Assembly: GCA_964475835.1 (NCBI GenBank)
Contig: CAYYYL010000052.1
Location: 1 to 14,848 of the forward strand
From: JABDCI01 sp964475835
GTDB lineage: Bacteria > Verrucomicrobiota > Verrucomicrobiia > JABWAM01
Direction: 5' to 3'
DNA length: 14,848 nt
Part shown: positions 6,557 to 14,848 of the stretch, in pieces
How the letters are laid out: every line of letters begins with the position of its first letter
How positions within the stretch are numbered: the first letter of the stretch is position 1
Program-made: the position numbers and the translations under genes
The notes under the pieces: generated by a model
What the model was told of the DNA's origin: nothing
The model's database searches: none
Seen by the model: the letters and a program-made list of their open reading frames with translations, nothing else

Positions 6557-7403
6557 TTTTTTCTCCCCGCATTTCCTGTTTCGAAATGCAGTCGTGACAT
6601 CCCTCTTGATGGGAGCGCTTTGCCCCATCCTGGGACGTCATCTGGTTTACGGTCGAACCATCCTGCTCGGTTTGGCCCTTCCGGAAATCTCGATCACAGG
6701 CATCGCCCTCCTTTTTTTAGGATCAGGCCTCGGATGGTCGTGGTGTCATGTTTTCAACCATGATTTCTCCCGGGCCCTTGTGGGATCGATGATCCTCACC
6801 CTCCCCACCCTGGTCATCCTTGCACTGAATTTCGCACGTCAGCGTACCTTGACTGAAGGCTGGCTCGCTTTCCTCTACCTCGCCGCAAGCTCCACCACCC
6901 ATCTCATCCTGTCCCATCATGCCGTTGGAGAAACCTACATTGAGGATCTGATCCACGGCCGGATGCTTCTTGTGGGAAACAGGGCGCTCGGATTTTTCGC
7001 AGCCACCTTGGTCACCACCACCTTGACATCCCTCCTGCTCCGCAAACGCATCCTCATGGTTCTCTCCGATGGAGATTTTGCCAGATCCCTGTCACTCAAT
7101 ATCAGCCTCTGGCATATATTGATCGCCCTGCTCAACGGGGCCGCCATAGGAACCGCCGTCGCCATCGCAGGCCCCATGGTCACCTTTGGCTTCCTGATTC
7201 TTCCCGTGTTGAGCGCGGGTTTGACCGCCCAAAGCCTCCACTCGCATTTGGTTCAATCCGTCGGTCATGGCATTTTCACAGGGCTCACCGGCTTCTGGAT
7301 CTCGCATCAATGGGATCTACCCCTTGGGGCCACCATGGTTGCCACAGGAGTCACCTTTCTTCTCCTTGTCCTGTCAGTCACCCAGGTCCTCAATCGAAAA
7401 TAG
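6540..7403 (+). CDS. znuB: Metal (probably zinc) ABC transporter permease (ABC-3 family)
   Basis: This protein has 287 residues and about eight hydrophobic helices, the usual size and topology for ABC-3 permeases such as ZnuB and MntC. The N-terminal LPDFFSPHFLFRNAVVTSLL matches the family's opening helix. The later segment GTAVAIAGPMVTFGFLILP corresponds to the conserved helix containing Pro that lines the channel in the family. The ATG at 6540 gives a family-like N-terminus and overlaps the ATPase gene by 17 nt. An ATG at 6504 would add 12 residues (MEKFPPPLISLL) and lengthen the overlap to 53 nt; it cannot be excluded and neither start has a clear SD. It forms the membrane pore with the ATPase and accepts metal from the binding protein. 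It is the last gene of the cluster. Confidence 0.9.
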   Translation: MSLLPDFFSPHFLFRNAVVTSLLMGALCPILGRHLVYGRTILLGLALPEISITGIALLFLGSGLGWSWCHVFNHDFSRALVGSMILTLPTLVILALNFARQRTLTEGWLAFLYLAASSTTHLILSHHAVGETYIEDLIHGRMLLVGNRALGFFAATLVTTTLTSLLLRKRILMVLSDGDFARSLSLNISLWHILIALLNGAAIGTAVAIAGPMVTFGFLILPVLSAGLTAQSLHSHLVQSVGHGIFTGLTGFWISHQWDLPLGATMVATGVTFLLLVLSVTQVLNRK

Positions 7404-7596
7404 CTTCCTGTGAGTCATAGCTCGCTTCCTCTCAAAGCATGGCAACATCATCAATTTAAGAAGCCTATTGACATTAGCTCTGCTTAATGATTAAGTGTTT
7501 TTGTTCACTTTTTCCTTGATTGAAAACTCCTCTCATAAGGAAGCAGTCAAGTCCCGGACGGTTCGTCAACCATCCCATCCTTCAACTATTTTGACC
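7404..7596 (+). promoter_or_regulatory. Intergenic region with candidate promoter and CTTAATGATTAAG palindrome
   Basis: This 193-bp spacer separates the metal operon from the surface-protein genes. TTGACA at 7468-7473 is a perfect -35 hexamer; 17 bp on, TTAAGT (7491-7496) is a modest -10. CTTAATGATTAAG at 7483-7495 is a perfect 6-1-6 palindrome overlapping that -10 and could be an operator. Farther down, CTTGATTG (7515-7522) can pair with CAGTCAAG (7544-7551) with one G-U pair, a possible leader hairpin. No hairpin plus T-run terminator for the metal operon was seen. Confidence 0.45.
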
Positions 7597-8718
7597 ATGA
7601 TCTCATCCCGATCACGCTCACCTTATTTTCTACGACTGGCAATTGTTCTCGGATTGCTGGTATTCACCTTATCGATCCCTGCAGTTGATTTCGATGCCGA
7701 TGGCCTCCCCGACGACTGGCAGGCGTTCTACGGATTTGCGACCAACGGCTACGCCTCCACCAACATTGTGGGTTGGTGGCAGATGGATTTCACTTCCAAA
7801 ACCAATGCGCTGGACCGTTCGGGCCGTGGAAACCATGGGACCTTCTCCGGTTTTGCCCCCTTTCCCTTTGTCACGGGCCTCTTCAGCAACGCCCTTTCGT
7901 TTTCAACCAACTCTCAGGTGATTTTTTCGAATACGAACAGCGCGTTGAGCATCACCAACAATTTCACCGTGTCGGTTTGGTTTCGCGGTAGCAATCCCAA
8001 CAAAAACACAACGCTCGCCCGATGGTCCTCCGCCAATGGAAGAGCGTGGCAGATCGGAATTTTTACCAATGGCGTGGCGCAAATCCAGTTCATCACCACC
8101 AGTAACGATCTCCAAAGCGTGCGCGGCCCCACGAATTCGCCTTCACTCTACGACAATCAATGGCATCAGGTGACGGCCACCTACAATAAAGGCTCGCTCC
8201 AGGCCACACTCTATGTGGATGGCGATCAGGAGGCGTACGCATGGCCCACGAACTGGAGTCCCTCCGGCGTTCAAACCTTCACGCTGGGAACCACGGCAAA
8301 TTTCCCGTTCCTCCTGGATGAAGCGCGTCTCTACAACGCCTCGCTTTCCTCAAATTCCATTCTGCAACTTCCGGCGACCTATTCCGATCCCGACCATGAC
8401 GGCCTTTCGAATTTGCAGGAATATCAATATGGCACCAATCCCCTGCTGGCCGACACCGACGGCGATGGAATGGGCGATGCTTGGGAGATCGCAAATTTCG
8501 GAAACCTGACACAGACCGCGGCAGGCGACTATGACGGCGACGGTTTCTCAAATTTTTACGAATGTCTCTTTGGACTGAATCCCAAGGTGGCTGACGGCAC
8601 CGCAGACAAGGATGGAGACGGCGTCATCAATCAGGAGGACGCCGATCCGAACAATCCCGGGGTCGGCAGATTGAACATCCTCATTCTCACACCAGTAAAC
8701 GGTTTTACAATCAATTGA
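7597..8718 (+). CDS. Secreted LamG-domain protein with calcium-binding DxDxDG repeats
   Basis: From the ATG at 7597 the protein has 373 residues and begins with a signal peptide (FLRLAIVLGLLVFTLSIPA). The frame is open back to a GTG at 7495, but that start would place the signal peptide internally. A first short calcium-type motif, FDADGLPDDWQ, follows. A concanavalin/LamG jelly-roll domain spans roughly residues 55-250 (IVGWWQMD, LDRSGRGNHGTFSG, FTVSVWFRG, WHQVTATY, LYVDGDQ, FLLDEARLYN). This fold binds sugars or proteins outside the cell. A thrombospondin type 3-like tail has several DxDxDG loops (DPDHDGLSNLQEY, DTDGDGMGDAWE, DYDGDGFSNFYE, DKDGDGVINQED) that should bind calcium. It ends abruptly in ILILTPVNGFTIN, which resembles the first strand of an Ig-like domain. 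The giant Rhs-type gene starts 10 nt later, so the two are probably co-expressed. The ligand is unknown. Confidence 0.85.
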   Translation: MISSRSRSPYFLRLAIVLGLLVFTLSIPAVDFDADGLPDDWQAFYGFATNGYASTNIVGWWQMDFTSKTNALDRSGRGNHGTFSGFAPFPFVTGLFSNALSFSTNSQVIFSNTNSALSITNNFTVSVWFRGSNPNKNTTLARWSSANGRAWQIGIFTNGVAQIQFITTSNDLQSVRGPTNSPSLYDNQWHQVTATYNKGSLQATLYVDGDQEAYAWPTNWSPSGVQTFTLGTTANFPFLLDEARLYNASLSSNSILQLPATYSDPDHDGLSNLQEYQYGTNPLLADTDGDGMGDAWEIANFGNLTQTAAGDYDGDGFSNFYECLFGLNPKVADGTADKDGDGVINQEDADPNNPGVGRLNILILTPVNGFTIN

Positions 8719-8728
8719 CACGAGACTT

Positions 8729-11700
8729 ATGAACCCACGCACACGCCTTTTTCTCGCGTTCATCCCTCTCCTCACCCTTTCGGCCATTTCCGTTCTGGGG
8801 ACTTCGTCCGGAAGCAGCGGAGATACGCCCACATCAGCCTCCTCGTCCTCCTCACAGGGACGATTCTGGCGCGGCAGACCGAACAATCCGGATTATCAGA
8901 CATTGGTGGTCCCGGCGGATTCTCAAAAAGGCATCGCGCTGGTTTCCATGGGAAACAACGCCAGCCTGTTTGGCACCAATCTGCCCTGGTGTGTCAGGAC
9001 AAGCAAGTCCACGGCTTATCATGCGAATGGCGACTATTCGACGAATGGTTATATCGCGAAATATCCCGTCACCTTTGAAAATCCAATCGTCGCCTTCGGG
9101 CGCGAGGAAGGCGGATCCTCCCTCTACATCAATCAGCCCTGTCATGTTGGCTTGAGTTGCGGAAGCGTGATCGAGGGCGCCACCAACGACTTTCAGATCG
9201 TGGTCTATCGAAAGTCCGACTTCAGTGCGGGACAAACCAATGTGGCTCCGTTCAAGACGTATTCATTCACAATCCCCAAAAAGGGAAATGCCGCCGCATG
9301 GGCATCCATCTCCACCAATAATTTCGCATTCCAGGCCGACGTGGACGGACTGAAAACCACGGTCCAATACATCCCGAGCCATTATGCGGGAGACAAATAC
9401 GGAAACACCGGTGGAGTCACCAACGTCGTGTTTTCCGCCTCCGGAACGCCCTTCCTCATCACCCACATCGCTTCTTCAACGAACTATTACTACACCGTGA
9501 AGATCATGGGACAGTTTGCCAATTACGTGAATAATTCCGTCCTGATGCCGATGGTGGTCACGAATACCGCCAATCCCACGGCCACCGCCGTCCTTTCCCC
9601 TGCATATACCCTGGATTTTGAGCAACGTCCCTCTTGGAGATCCGTTTACATCGATCAACCGCAGTTTAACGGAACGCCCATGCCGCCCATGTACGCAGGC
9701 AAGTCGACGAACGAGCTGCTGCACATTTCCTCTCCCGTGACCAATCAGTTTGTCGTGACGCCCTCCAGTTATCTCACACTCGACAACAGTCCGGAACTGC
9801 GTAGGCATCCCATCCTCGACAAGTTTGTGGCCGACATGGGCAATGATCCGATCGGATTGATCAACTACGTTCTGAACGAAGTCGAAATCACCGACACGCT
9901 GGCCTACAACGATGCGGGCGAACTCGACGAGGAGTCGATCAATCTGGGAGGAATGAACCGCGGGGCTCTGGCCACTTTCATCGAGGGACAGGGCTCTCCC
10001 ATGGAGCAGTGCGCCCTGCTCGTTTATCTTCTGCGGAAGGCGGGCGTTCCGGCGGGATATGTGTTTGCCCCCCATAACTCGCTGCAAATGCTCGACGCAA
10101 GAATGAGTCAGGTTCTTCGCCTCCAGATCAAGGGGGCTGTCAATTACCTTGGAGGCGCCGCGTCGCCGCAAATCATTCCCGTGAACTACCCATGGGTCGC
10201 CGCCTACATCAACGGCAAATGGGTCCATATCTTTCCGTGGATGAAGGACACGGAAATCAAGGAAGGCCTGGATTTCTATGACTACATGCCCGAGGGCTAC
10301 AATACCGCCTACAAATGGGTGAAAAAATTTCTAAACAATGATCCGGCCATCATGTCATTGAGCAATGAATCGGACGTCCCCCGCGTTCTCCTGCCCAGGT
10401 TCATTGAAAAAACACTCAAGGAGAATCATCCGGAGATCGCGCCGGAGGAACTTGGAATCCACTTCCTGAATCGCAAAAATTATTTCACGCGGCTGGAGGA
10501 TTTTCCACAGCCCTGGGCGCTTGCCTCCAGCTCCACCCCACTCTCGTTTCTCGACAACCTGAGCTCGAAACCGGAGCTTTTCAACACCATCCGAATCGAC
10601 GTTTCCAGCATTCAAAACCCGGGGCGGGCCGTCACCTCCGGAGAAGTTCGCGTCATGGACGTCCACAATCGCAGAATTCTTGTTCGCTTTGAAAAAACGC
10701 GCAGTAATCCGAATCCCATCTACACCTGGCACAACATGATCCTGTCGATGGAAGCGTTCCGTCCGGATGCCACGGGATCGGGATCTTTTTCCGATCCCGA
10801 TTTGATCGCCAAACAATCGCAGGCCTCGGAATTATGGCCTGGTGAAGATCGGTATATCCGGGTTGCCATCACCTACCGACGCCATCGCAGTCTGCCTTCG
10901 AATTTTGCCGCACCTGTTTATCCTTATCTGGGATTATACGAATGGTTGGAATTGAAGGACGAAAAACATATCCAAAAAGGGGATCTGGCCGCCATTTGCT
11001 TCGATTTTGGAAGAATCACCCAAAAGATGCTCGACGTTCACGCGGAACAATTCTGGCGCGACCAACAACTTCAGACCTCCGATCCTGAAACCTCCCTGGG
11101 CACAACGACCTTGATCATGGGCTCGTCGTTTCACCAAAAACTCAATCAATGGGACGACGCTCTTCTCAGCCTGCATCATCGTCAATACGTCTCAAGGTTC
11201 AACTGGGGGCTGGCCAATCTTTTTGCCGTCCGGTACGCCCCCGGTTCGGGACAGTTGACCGGCGAATTGCCCAATGGCGAAATTCACTACAAGTCGTCCG
11301 GAGTCGACATGCTTTATGGCGAACTCGCGTTCACCGACAACCGGCTGGTCCATCAGGATTCCAACAATTCCTCCGCCATCCCAGACATCAGCTACCTTAC
11401 CCTCTTTATTGCGGGAGCCTCCGCAGAGGAACACAACGCCATCCAGACCTTTTTCCCCGATTCAGACGCGGTGTCGACGGTGAAACTTCTCCAATTGGCC
11501 AATCAAAGCGGCCGTCCCATGGTTGAGCTCAACCAAACCAACTATCAGACGCAGGGAAACGTCTCCTATTCCTTCGAATCTCAAACCAGTGCCTTAAAGG
11601 ACTGGGATCCGACCATGTGGACGTCCATCATCGGAATATTCGAAAACGAACCCTTCGTATCCGGACAATACGGCGTCGCCTTTTTAACTCCAGGCAGCGT

Positions 11701-14700
11701 GAAAGGCGCCAAAAGTAACTATAAGGGAATGGGGGGGCTTGCGATCAATAAATGGGGAAGTGGATCGTATGGCGCTGCGCTCATCACGGGAAATATGAAT
11801 GGCGGCTGGGGTTCCAATTTTGACCAATATCTCGATCAATCCGGATGGAGCGACTTTGATCTTCGTTTGGATTTTAATGGTTATGAGCTGGATTACATGC
11901 AGTCCACGTTCAGCGACCCGGATCTGACATCCAGCCTTCTGTCGCCGCGCTCCATATCGTCCGTTCTCAACGAAATCGCCAATCAAACCTCATGGGTTGA
12001 TGACATGACCTTCAGGTCGCTGCAGGAAACCTCCATCCTTCTCGGCCTCGGGCCCGTGACTTCGAATACCGGACAGGGCACCTCGGATATTTACCGTGAA
12101 ATCGAAAACCGCGGTTCGATCAGCGGGACCAGCTGGTGGGGCAACCCGGTGGACAAGGTGAGCGACCCCGTGCATTCCGTGACGGGCGAATTCTACGTCG
12201 ATTCGACGGATCTGGCACTGAATGGCCCCATGCCCATGACGATTCGAAGGAATTACGGCAGTCAAAATCTGACCGACAACGATTTCGGATATGGCTGGAA
12301 ACTGGCTTATTTCCCCTACCTTTCCATCTCGACGGACAACGCGCTCATTTACGCGGCGGAGATGAACGGATCCGTCATCGCCTACCGCCAGCAGTCCGCC
12401 AACCCCAGCCTCTGGCTGCCAACCACCGCGGAAAACCCACAGCTTTCCAATGTGAATGGAGACGTCGCGGGCTCCGCAGGCAATATGTTCAACGCCAAAA
12501 TCGTCAGAAGCGTGAGTGGAACCCAAACCCTCTACACATTGACAGGACCCGACGGAGGTGTCCGAACGTTTGAAGTGCGTTCCTACCCGACTCCCGGACC
12601 GAACGTGGTGAGCCGCCAGCGGCCCTACATCAAAAAATGGCGGGACAGCCGGGGCAACTTCTATGACTTCACATTTGGTGAAGACCCCCTTTCCCCGGAC
12701 TACGGCCTCCTCGTCCGGATCGCGGCAAGCAACGGCAACTTCATCGGCTTCAACCACGATACCTTTGGCCACATCATCGAAGCGTTCACCGGCGACGGCC
12801 GGCGCATTTCGTACGAATACGACCTGTATGGAGATCTGGTGAAAGTCACCCTGCCCGATGGAACGTCGATGGGTTACGAATACAAACACAACTCGCAAAT
12901 GGTCAACGCTGAGCAAAAATTTTACTCGGAACATTTGATCCTGCGCGAACTCAAACCCGAAGGCCGCATCCTCGAAAACATCTACGACGCCAAGCGTCGC
13001 GTGACACAGCAGTCGGCCACCGTCGGCCAGGACATGGTGCCCGTTCGCAACGCGACCTTCGAATATTTCAACAACGATACCGGCTCCACCACCAATCTGA
13101 TCACCGGCTACACGCTGATCCACGATGCGTACGATACACCGACGACCCCGCGGATCACCCGCTACGATTACGACAAAGGACAAATCACAAAGATCACCGA
13201 CGCGCTGGGACAAGCCGTCGTCCAGGAATGGTACCAGCCGGGCGACGTCACGGCGGGAGCCTACCCCCGCAGCATCAAGAAACGCACCGACAAACGAGGC
13301 TTCATCTCCGAGTTCCAATATGACGTCAAAGGCAATCTCACCCAGATCAAACAGACGGGCGATGTGACGGGCGACGACGTGGCCGACACGCCCACCCGCA
13401 CGTTTGCCTACAATTCACTCAACATGGTGACGCAACAGGTGGATGCCGTCGGCAACAAGGTGATCACCGCCTACGGCAACGCGAGCTATCCCTATCTGCC
13501 CACGTCCGTTGAAAAACGAACTTCGTCGGGTTCGGTCAGCACCACCACCTATCAATACGTCAATGTCACCTCCAATGGATTCAGCTCCTTCGGGCTGTTG
13601 CAGCAGCAGACCCGCGCGGTGGGGACCGCGGATGAGGCGATCACCTCCTACACCTATGGCGCCAGCGGCTTCCCCACAAGCGTCATCAAGGCCACCGGCA
13701 CGACGGATCCGGCGATCGTTCTGAACTTCAAATATAATCTCCGCGGAGAACTGGTGGAAGAGGCCGACGCGATTGGCCGCAAGTGCGCCTACGCCTACGA
13801 TGCGCGCGGAAACCGGATCTGGGAGGAGCGCTTCAACGAAACCGGAGCCCGCGTCAGCTGGCTCTACAACTATTACAATCACAACGGTGAAATCGAATGG
13901 ACGGATGGCCCCCGATACAACCCGGAAGACTACGTCTGGCACAAGTATGACGGCGCGGGACGCATCAAAGAGGAAACCCGCTGGCGCAGCGAAGCGAACG
14001 CATCGGGAACGGGCGTCGAAGCGCCGTCTGACATCGACGATCTCTACGCCACCACATTCTATACCCATGATTTGTTCGGAAATTTGACGGAGATCCGCGA
14101 TGCGGGACACAACTCGACGGTCATGACCTATGACAAGATCGGCCAGATGCTCACGCGCAAATCCTACCAGGGCAGCGCCCAGGCTGGGACCGTCTTGAAA
14201 ATCGAAAGCTATGGTTACGAAGCTGGCGGAAGTGTTTCAGCGGTGACAAATGCGTTGGGAGGCGTGACGAAGAAACTTTACACCGCGAACGGACTCTTGA
14301 AGCAGCAAACCAATCCCGACGGCACGGTCTTGAAATGGACCTATCTTCTGGACGGACGCCTGAATCAGGAATTTCTCTCCACGGGCGCCCATGTCGACAG
14401 GACCTACAATGATCTCAGCCGGATCGTCACGAAAACATTGAAAACCGCAGGCGGCTCCGTGTTGTCGACCACCAGCACTGCGTTTGACCGGCGCGGCAAC
14501 ATCACTTCTTCAACGGACGAAGAAGGATTCACGACCACCTTCGCCTACGACGACCTGGACCGGATCAAAATGAAGACAGGCCCTGTGACGGGATCCTCGG
14601 CGCAGCAAATCGTCCGATACACCTACGATAACAGCGGCAAGACATTGCAGGTGGCCAATGGCCTCAACGAAACGACCACGACAACCTATGACGCGGTGAA

Positions 14701-14848
14701 CCGTCCTGTTCTCCTTCAGGTGAAGGACGCTTCGAGCGCCGTGATCCGGCAAATAAGTTACAGTTACTCGGCGGATGGCAATCGAGTCACCACAACCACT
14801 GGAAGTGGAACGTATATTTCCGGAAGTTATGTACCCATCACCACCACA
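8729..14848 (+). CDS. Giant secreted transglutaminase-like/YD-repeat (Rhs-type) protein, 3' end outside window
   Basis: An uninterrupted frame of 2040 codons runs from the ATG at 8729 to the window edge; I checked it line by line for stops. Residues 1-24 form a signal peptide, followed by a Ser/Thr linker (SSGSSGDTPTSASSSSS). Around 350-520 is a transglutaminase-like domain: MEQCALLVYLLRKAGVPAGYV with C428, then NYPWVAAYINGKWVHIFPW at 486-504. Residues about 520-1140 I cannot assign. At about 1146 DPVHSVTGEFYVDSTDL marks the start of an Rhs/YD shell, and YD repeats continue to the end (YEYDLYGDLVKVTLPDG, YAYDARGNRIWEERF, YDKIGQMLTRKSY, FAYDDLDRIKMKTG, YTYDNSGKTLQV). YD repeats form a hollow shell that often encloses a C-terminal effector; the core motif and tip would lie downstream. 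It is likely exported to the surface and co-transcribed with the LamG gene. Target and activity are unknown. Confidence 0.88.
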   Translation, partial: MNPRTRLFLAFIPLLTLSAISVLGTSSGSSGDTPTSASSSSSQGRFWRGRPNNPDYQTLVVPADSQKGIALVSMGNNASLFGTNLPWCVRTSKSTAYHANGDYSTNGYIAKYPVTFENPIVAFGREEGGSSLYINQPCHVGLSCGSVIEGATNDFQIVVYRKSDFSAGQTNVAPFKTYSFTIPKKGNAAAWASISTNNFAFQADVDGLKTTVQYIPSHYAGDKYGNTGGVTNVVFSASGTPFLITHIASSTNYYYTVKIMGQFANYVNNSVLMPMVVTNTANPTATAVLSPAYTLDFEQRPSWRSVYIDQPQFNGTPMPPMYAGKSTNELLHISSPVTNQFVVTPSSYLTLDNSPELRRHPILDKFVADMGNDPIGLINYVLNEVEITDTLAYNDAGELDEESINLGGMNRGALATFIEGQGSPMEQCALLVYLLRKAGVPAGYVFAPHNSLQMLDARMSQVLRLQIKGAVNYLGGAASPQIIPVNYPWVAAYINGKWVHIFPWMKDTEIKEGLDFYDYMPEGYNTAYKWVKKFLNNDPAIMSLSNESDVPRVLLPRFIEKTLKENHPEIAPEELGIHFLNRKNYFTRLEDFPQPWALASSSTPLSFLDNLSSKPELFNTIRIDVSSIQNPGRAVTSGEVRVMDVHNRRILVRFEKTRSNPNPIYTWHNMILSMEAFRPDATGSGSFSDPDLIAKQSQASELWPGEDRYIRVAITYRRHRSLPSNFAAPVYPYLGLYEWLELKDEKHIQKGDLAAICFDFGRITQKMLDVHAEQFWRDQQLQTSDPETSLGTTTLIMGSSFHQKLNQWDDALLSLHHRQYVSRFNWGLANLFAVRYAPGSGQLTGELPNGEIHYKSSGVDMLYGELAFTDNRLVHQDSNNSSAIPDISYLTLFIAGASAEEHNAIQTFFPDSDAVSTVKLLQLANQSGRPMVELNQTNYQTQGNVSYSFESQTSALKDWDPTMWTSIIGIFENEPFVSGQYGVAFLTPGSVKGAKSNYKGMGGLAINKWGSGSYGAALITGNMNGGWGSNFDQYLDQSGWSDFDLRLDFNGYELDYMQSTFSDPDLTSSLLSPRSISSVLNEIANQTSWVDDMTFRSLQETSILLGLGPVTSNTGQGTSDIYREIENRGSISGTSWWGNPVDKVSDPVHSVTGEFYVDSTDLALNGPMPMTIRRNYGSQNLTDNDFGYGWKLAYFPYLSISTDNALIYAAEMNGSVIAYRQQSANPSLWLPTTAENPQLSNVNGDVAGSAGNMFNAKIVRSVSGTQTLYTLTGPDGGVRTFEVRSYPTPGPNVVSRQRPYIKKWRDSRGNFYDFTFGEDPLSPDYGLLVRIAASNGNFIGFNHDTFGHIIEAFTGDGRRISYEYDLYGDLVKVTLPDGTSMGYEYKHNSQMVNAEQKFYSEHLILRELKPEGRILENIYDAKRRVTQQSATVGQDMVPVRNATFEYFNNDTGSTTNLITGYTLIHDAYDTPTTPRITRYDYDKGQITKITDALGQAVVQEWYQPGDVTAGAYPRSIKKRTDKRGFISEFQYDVKGNLTQIKQTGDVTGDDVADTPTRTFAYNSLNMVTQQVDAVGNKVITAYGNASYPYLPTSVEKRTSSGSVSTTTYQYVNVTSNGFSSFGLLQQQTRAVGTADEAITSYTYGASGFPTSVIKATGTTDPAIVLNFKYNLRGELVEEADAIGRKCAYAYDARGNRIWEERFNETGARVSWLYNYYNHNGEIEWTDGPRYNPEDYVWHKYDGAGRIKEETRWRSEANASGTGVEAPSDIDDLYATTFYTHDLFGNLTEIRDAGHNSTVMTYDKIGQMLTRKSYQGSAQAGTVLKIESYGYEAGGSVSAVTNALGGVTKKLYTANGLLKQQTNPDGTVLKWTYLLDGRLNQEFLSTGAHVDRTYNDLSRIVTKTLKTAGGSVLSTTSTAFDRRGNITSSTDEEGFTTTFAYDDLDRIKMKTGPVTGSSAQQIVRYTYDNSGKTLQVANGLNETTTTTYDAVNRPVLLQVKDASSAVIRQISYSYSADGNRVTTTTGSGTYISGSYVPITTT

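Noticed and set aside
3066..7403. Manganese or iron instead of zinc as the cargo
   Set aside because: It is not fully excluded. The three visible His ligands and the His-rich partner fit zinc better, so the other metals were not made the main call.
11990..13318. 442-codon open frame on the minus strand
   Set aside because: It lies entirely opposite the Rhs-type gene, whose continuous frame, signal peptide and YD repeats are clear. The antisense product has no recognisable domain and is a by-product of codon bias.
13415..14110. 231-codon minus-strand frame
   Set aside because: It lies inside the YD-repeat region. The repetitive, biased codons of the sense gene explain it.

Overview
The window looks like a chromosomal stretch from a Verrucomicrobiota-type (PVC superphylum) bacterium. 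This is inferred from gene style: a prepilin-like protein with the H-X9-DG motif, a secreted LamG protein with DxDxDG calcium repeats, and a giant secreted transglutaminase-like/YD-repeat (Rhs) protein. Several genes lack a Shine-Dalgarno (SD) sequence. No taxonomic marker gene is present, so the assignment is moderate.

Left arm, minus strand (1-2893). The 5' half of a tRNA-Ser(GCU) runs off the left edge. Upstream of it lies a GT39-type membrane glycosyltransferase, split into two overlapping frames by what looks like one missing base near 1777-1828. Upstream of that is a type II pseudopilin-like protein. The last two may share a transcript.

Divergent spacer (2894-3065). It is AT-rich, with three copies of an ATATAGG(G)TT motif, a palindrome with 7-bp arms (TCTAATT/AATTAGA), and a perfect 7-1-7 palindrome (TGCAAAA-T-TTTTGCA) just ahead of the rightward genes.

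Metal-uptake cluster, plus strand (3066-7403). The order is a small His-rich membrane/secreted protein, an outer-membrane beta-barrel channel with an N-terminal coiled coil, a TroA/ZnuA-family periplasmic binding protein, a ZnuC-like ATPase and an ABC-3 (ZnuB-like) permease. Gaps are short (22 and 16 nt) or genes overlap, so this reads as an operon. Together the proteins could carry a divalent metal, most likely zinc, across both membranes. The 7-1-7 palindrome has the architecture of a FUR-family operator, so Zur control is the leading hypothesis.

Surface-protein pair, plus strand (7597-14848). A LamG/calcium-repeat secreted protein is followed after 10 nt by a protein of at least 2040 residues that is open at the window's right edge. 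The latter has a signal peptide, a Ser/Thr-rich linker, a transglutaminase-like domain that keeps the Cys but not the usual His/Asp context, a long region I cannot assign, and then a DPV-type Rhs start with YD repeats to the edge. The Rhs core and any C-terminal tip lie outside the window.

No insertion sequence, CRISPR array, phage gene or clear rho-independent terminator was found. No gene-free stretch exceeds 300 bp.
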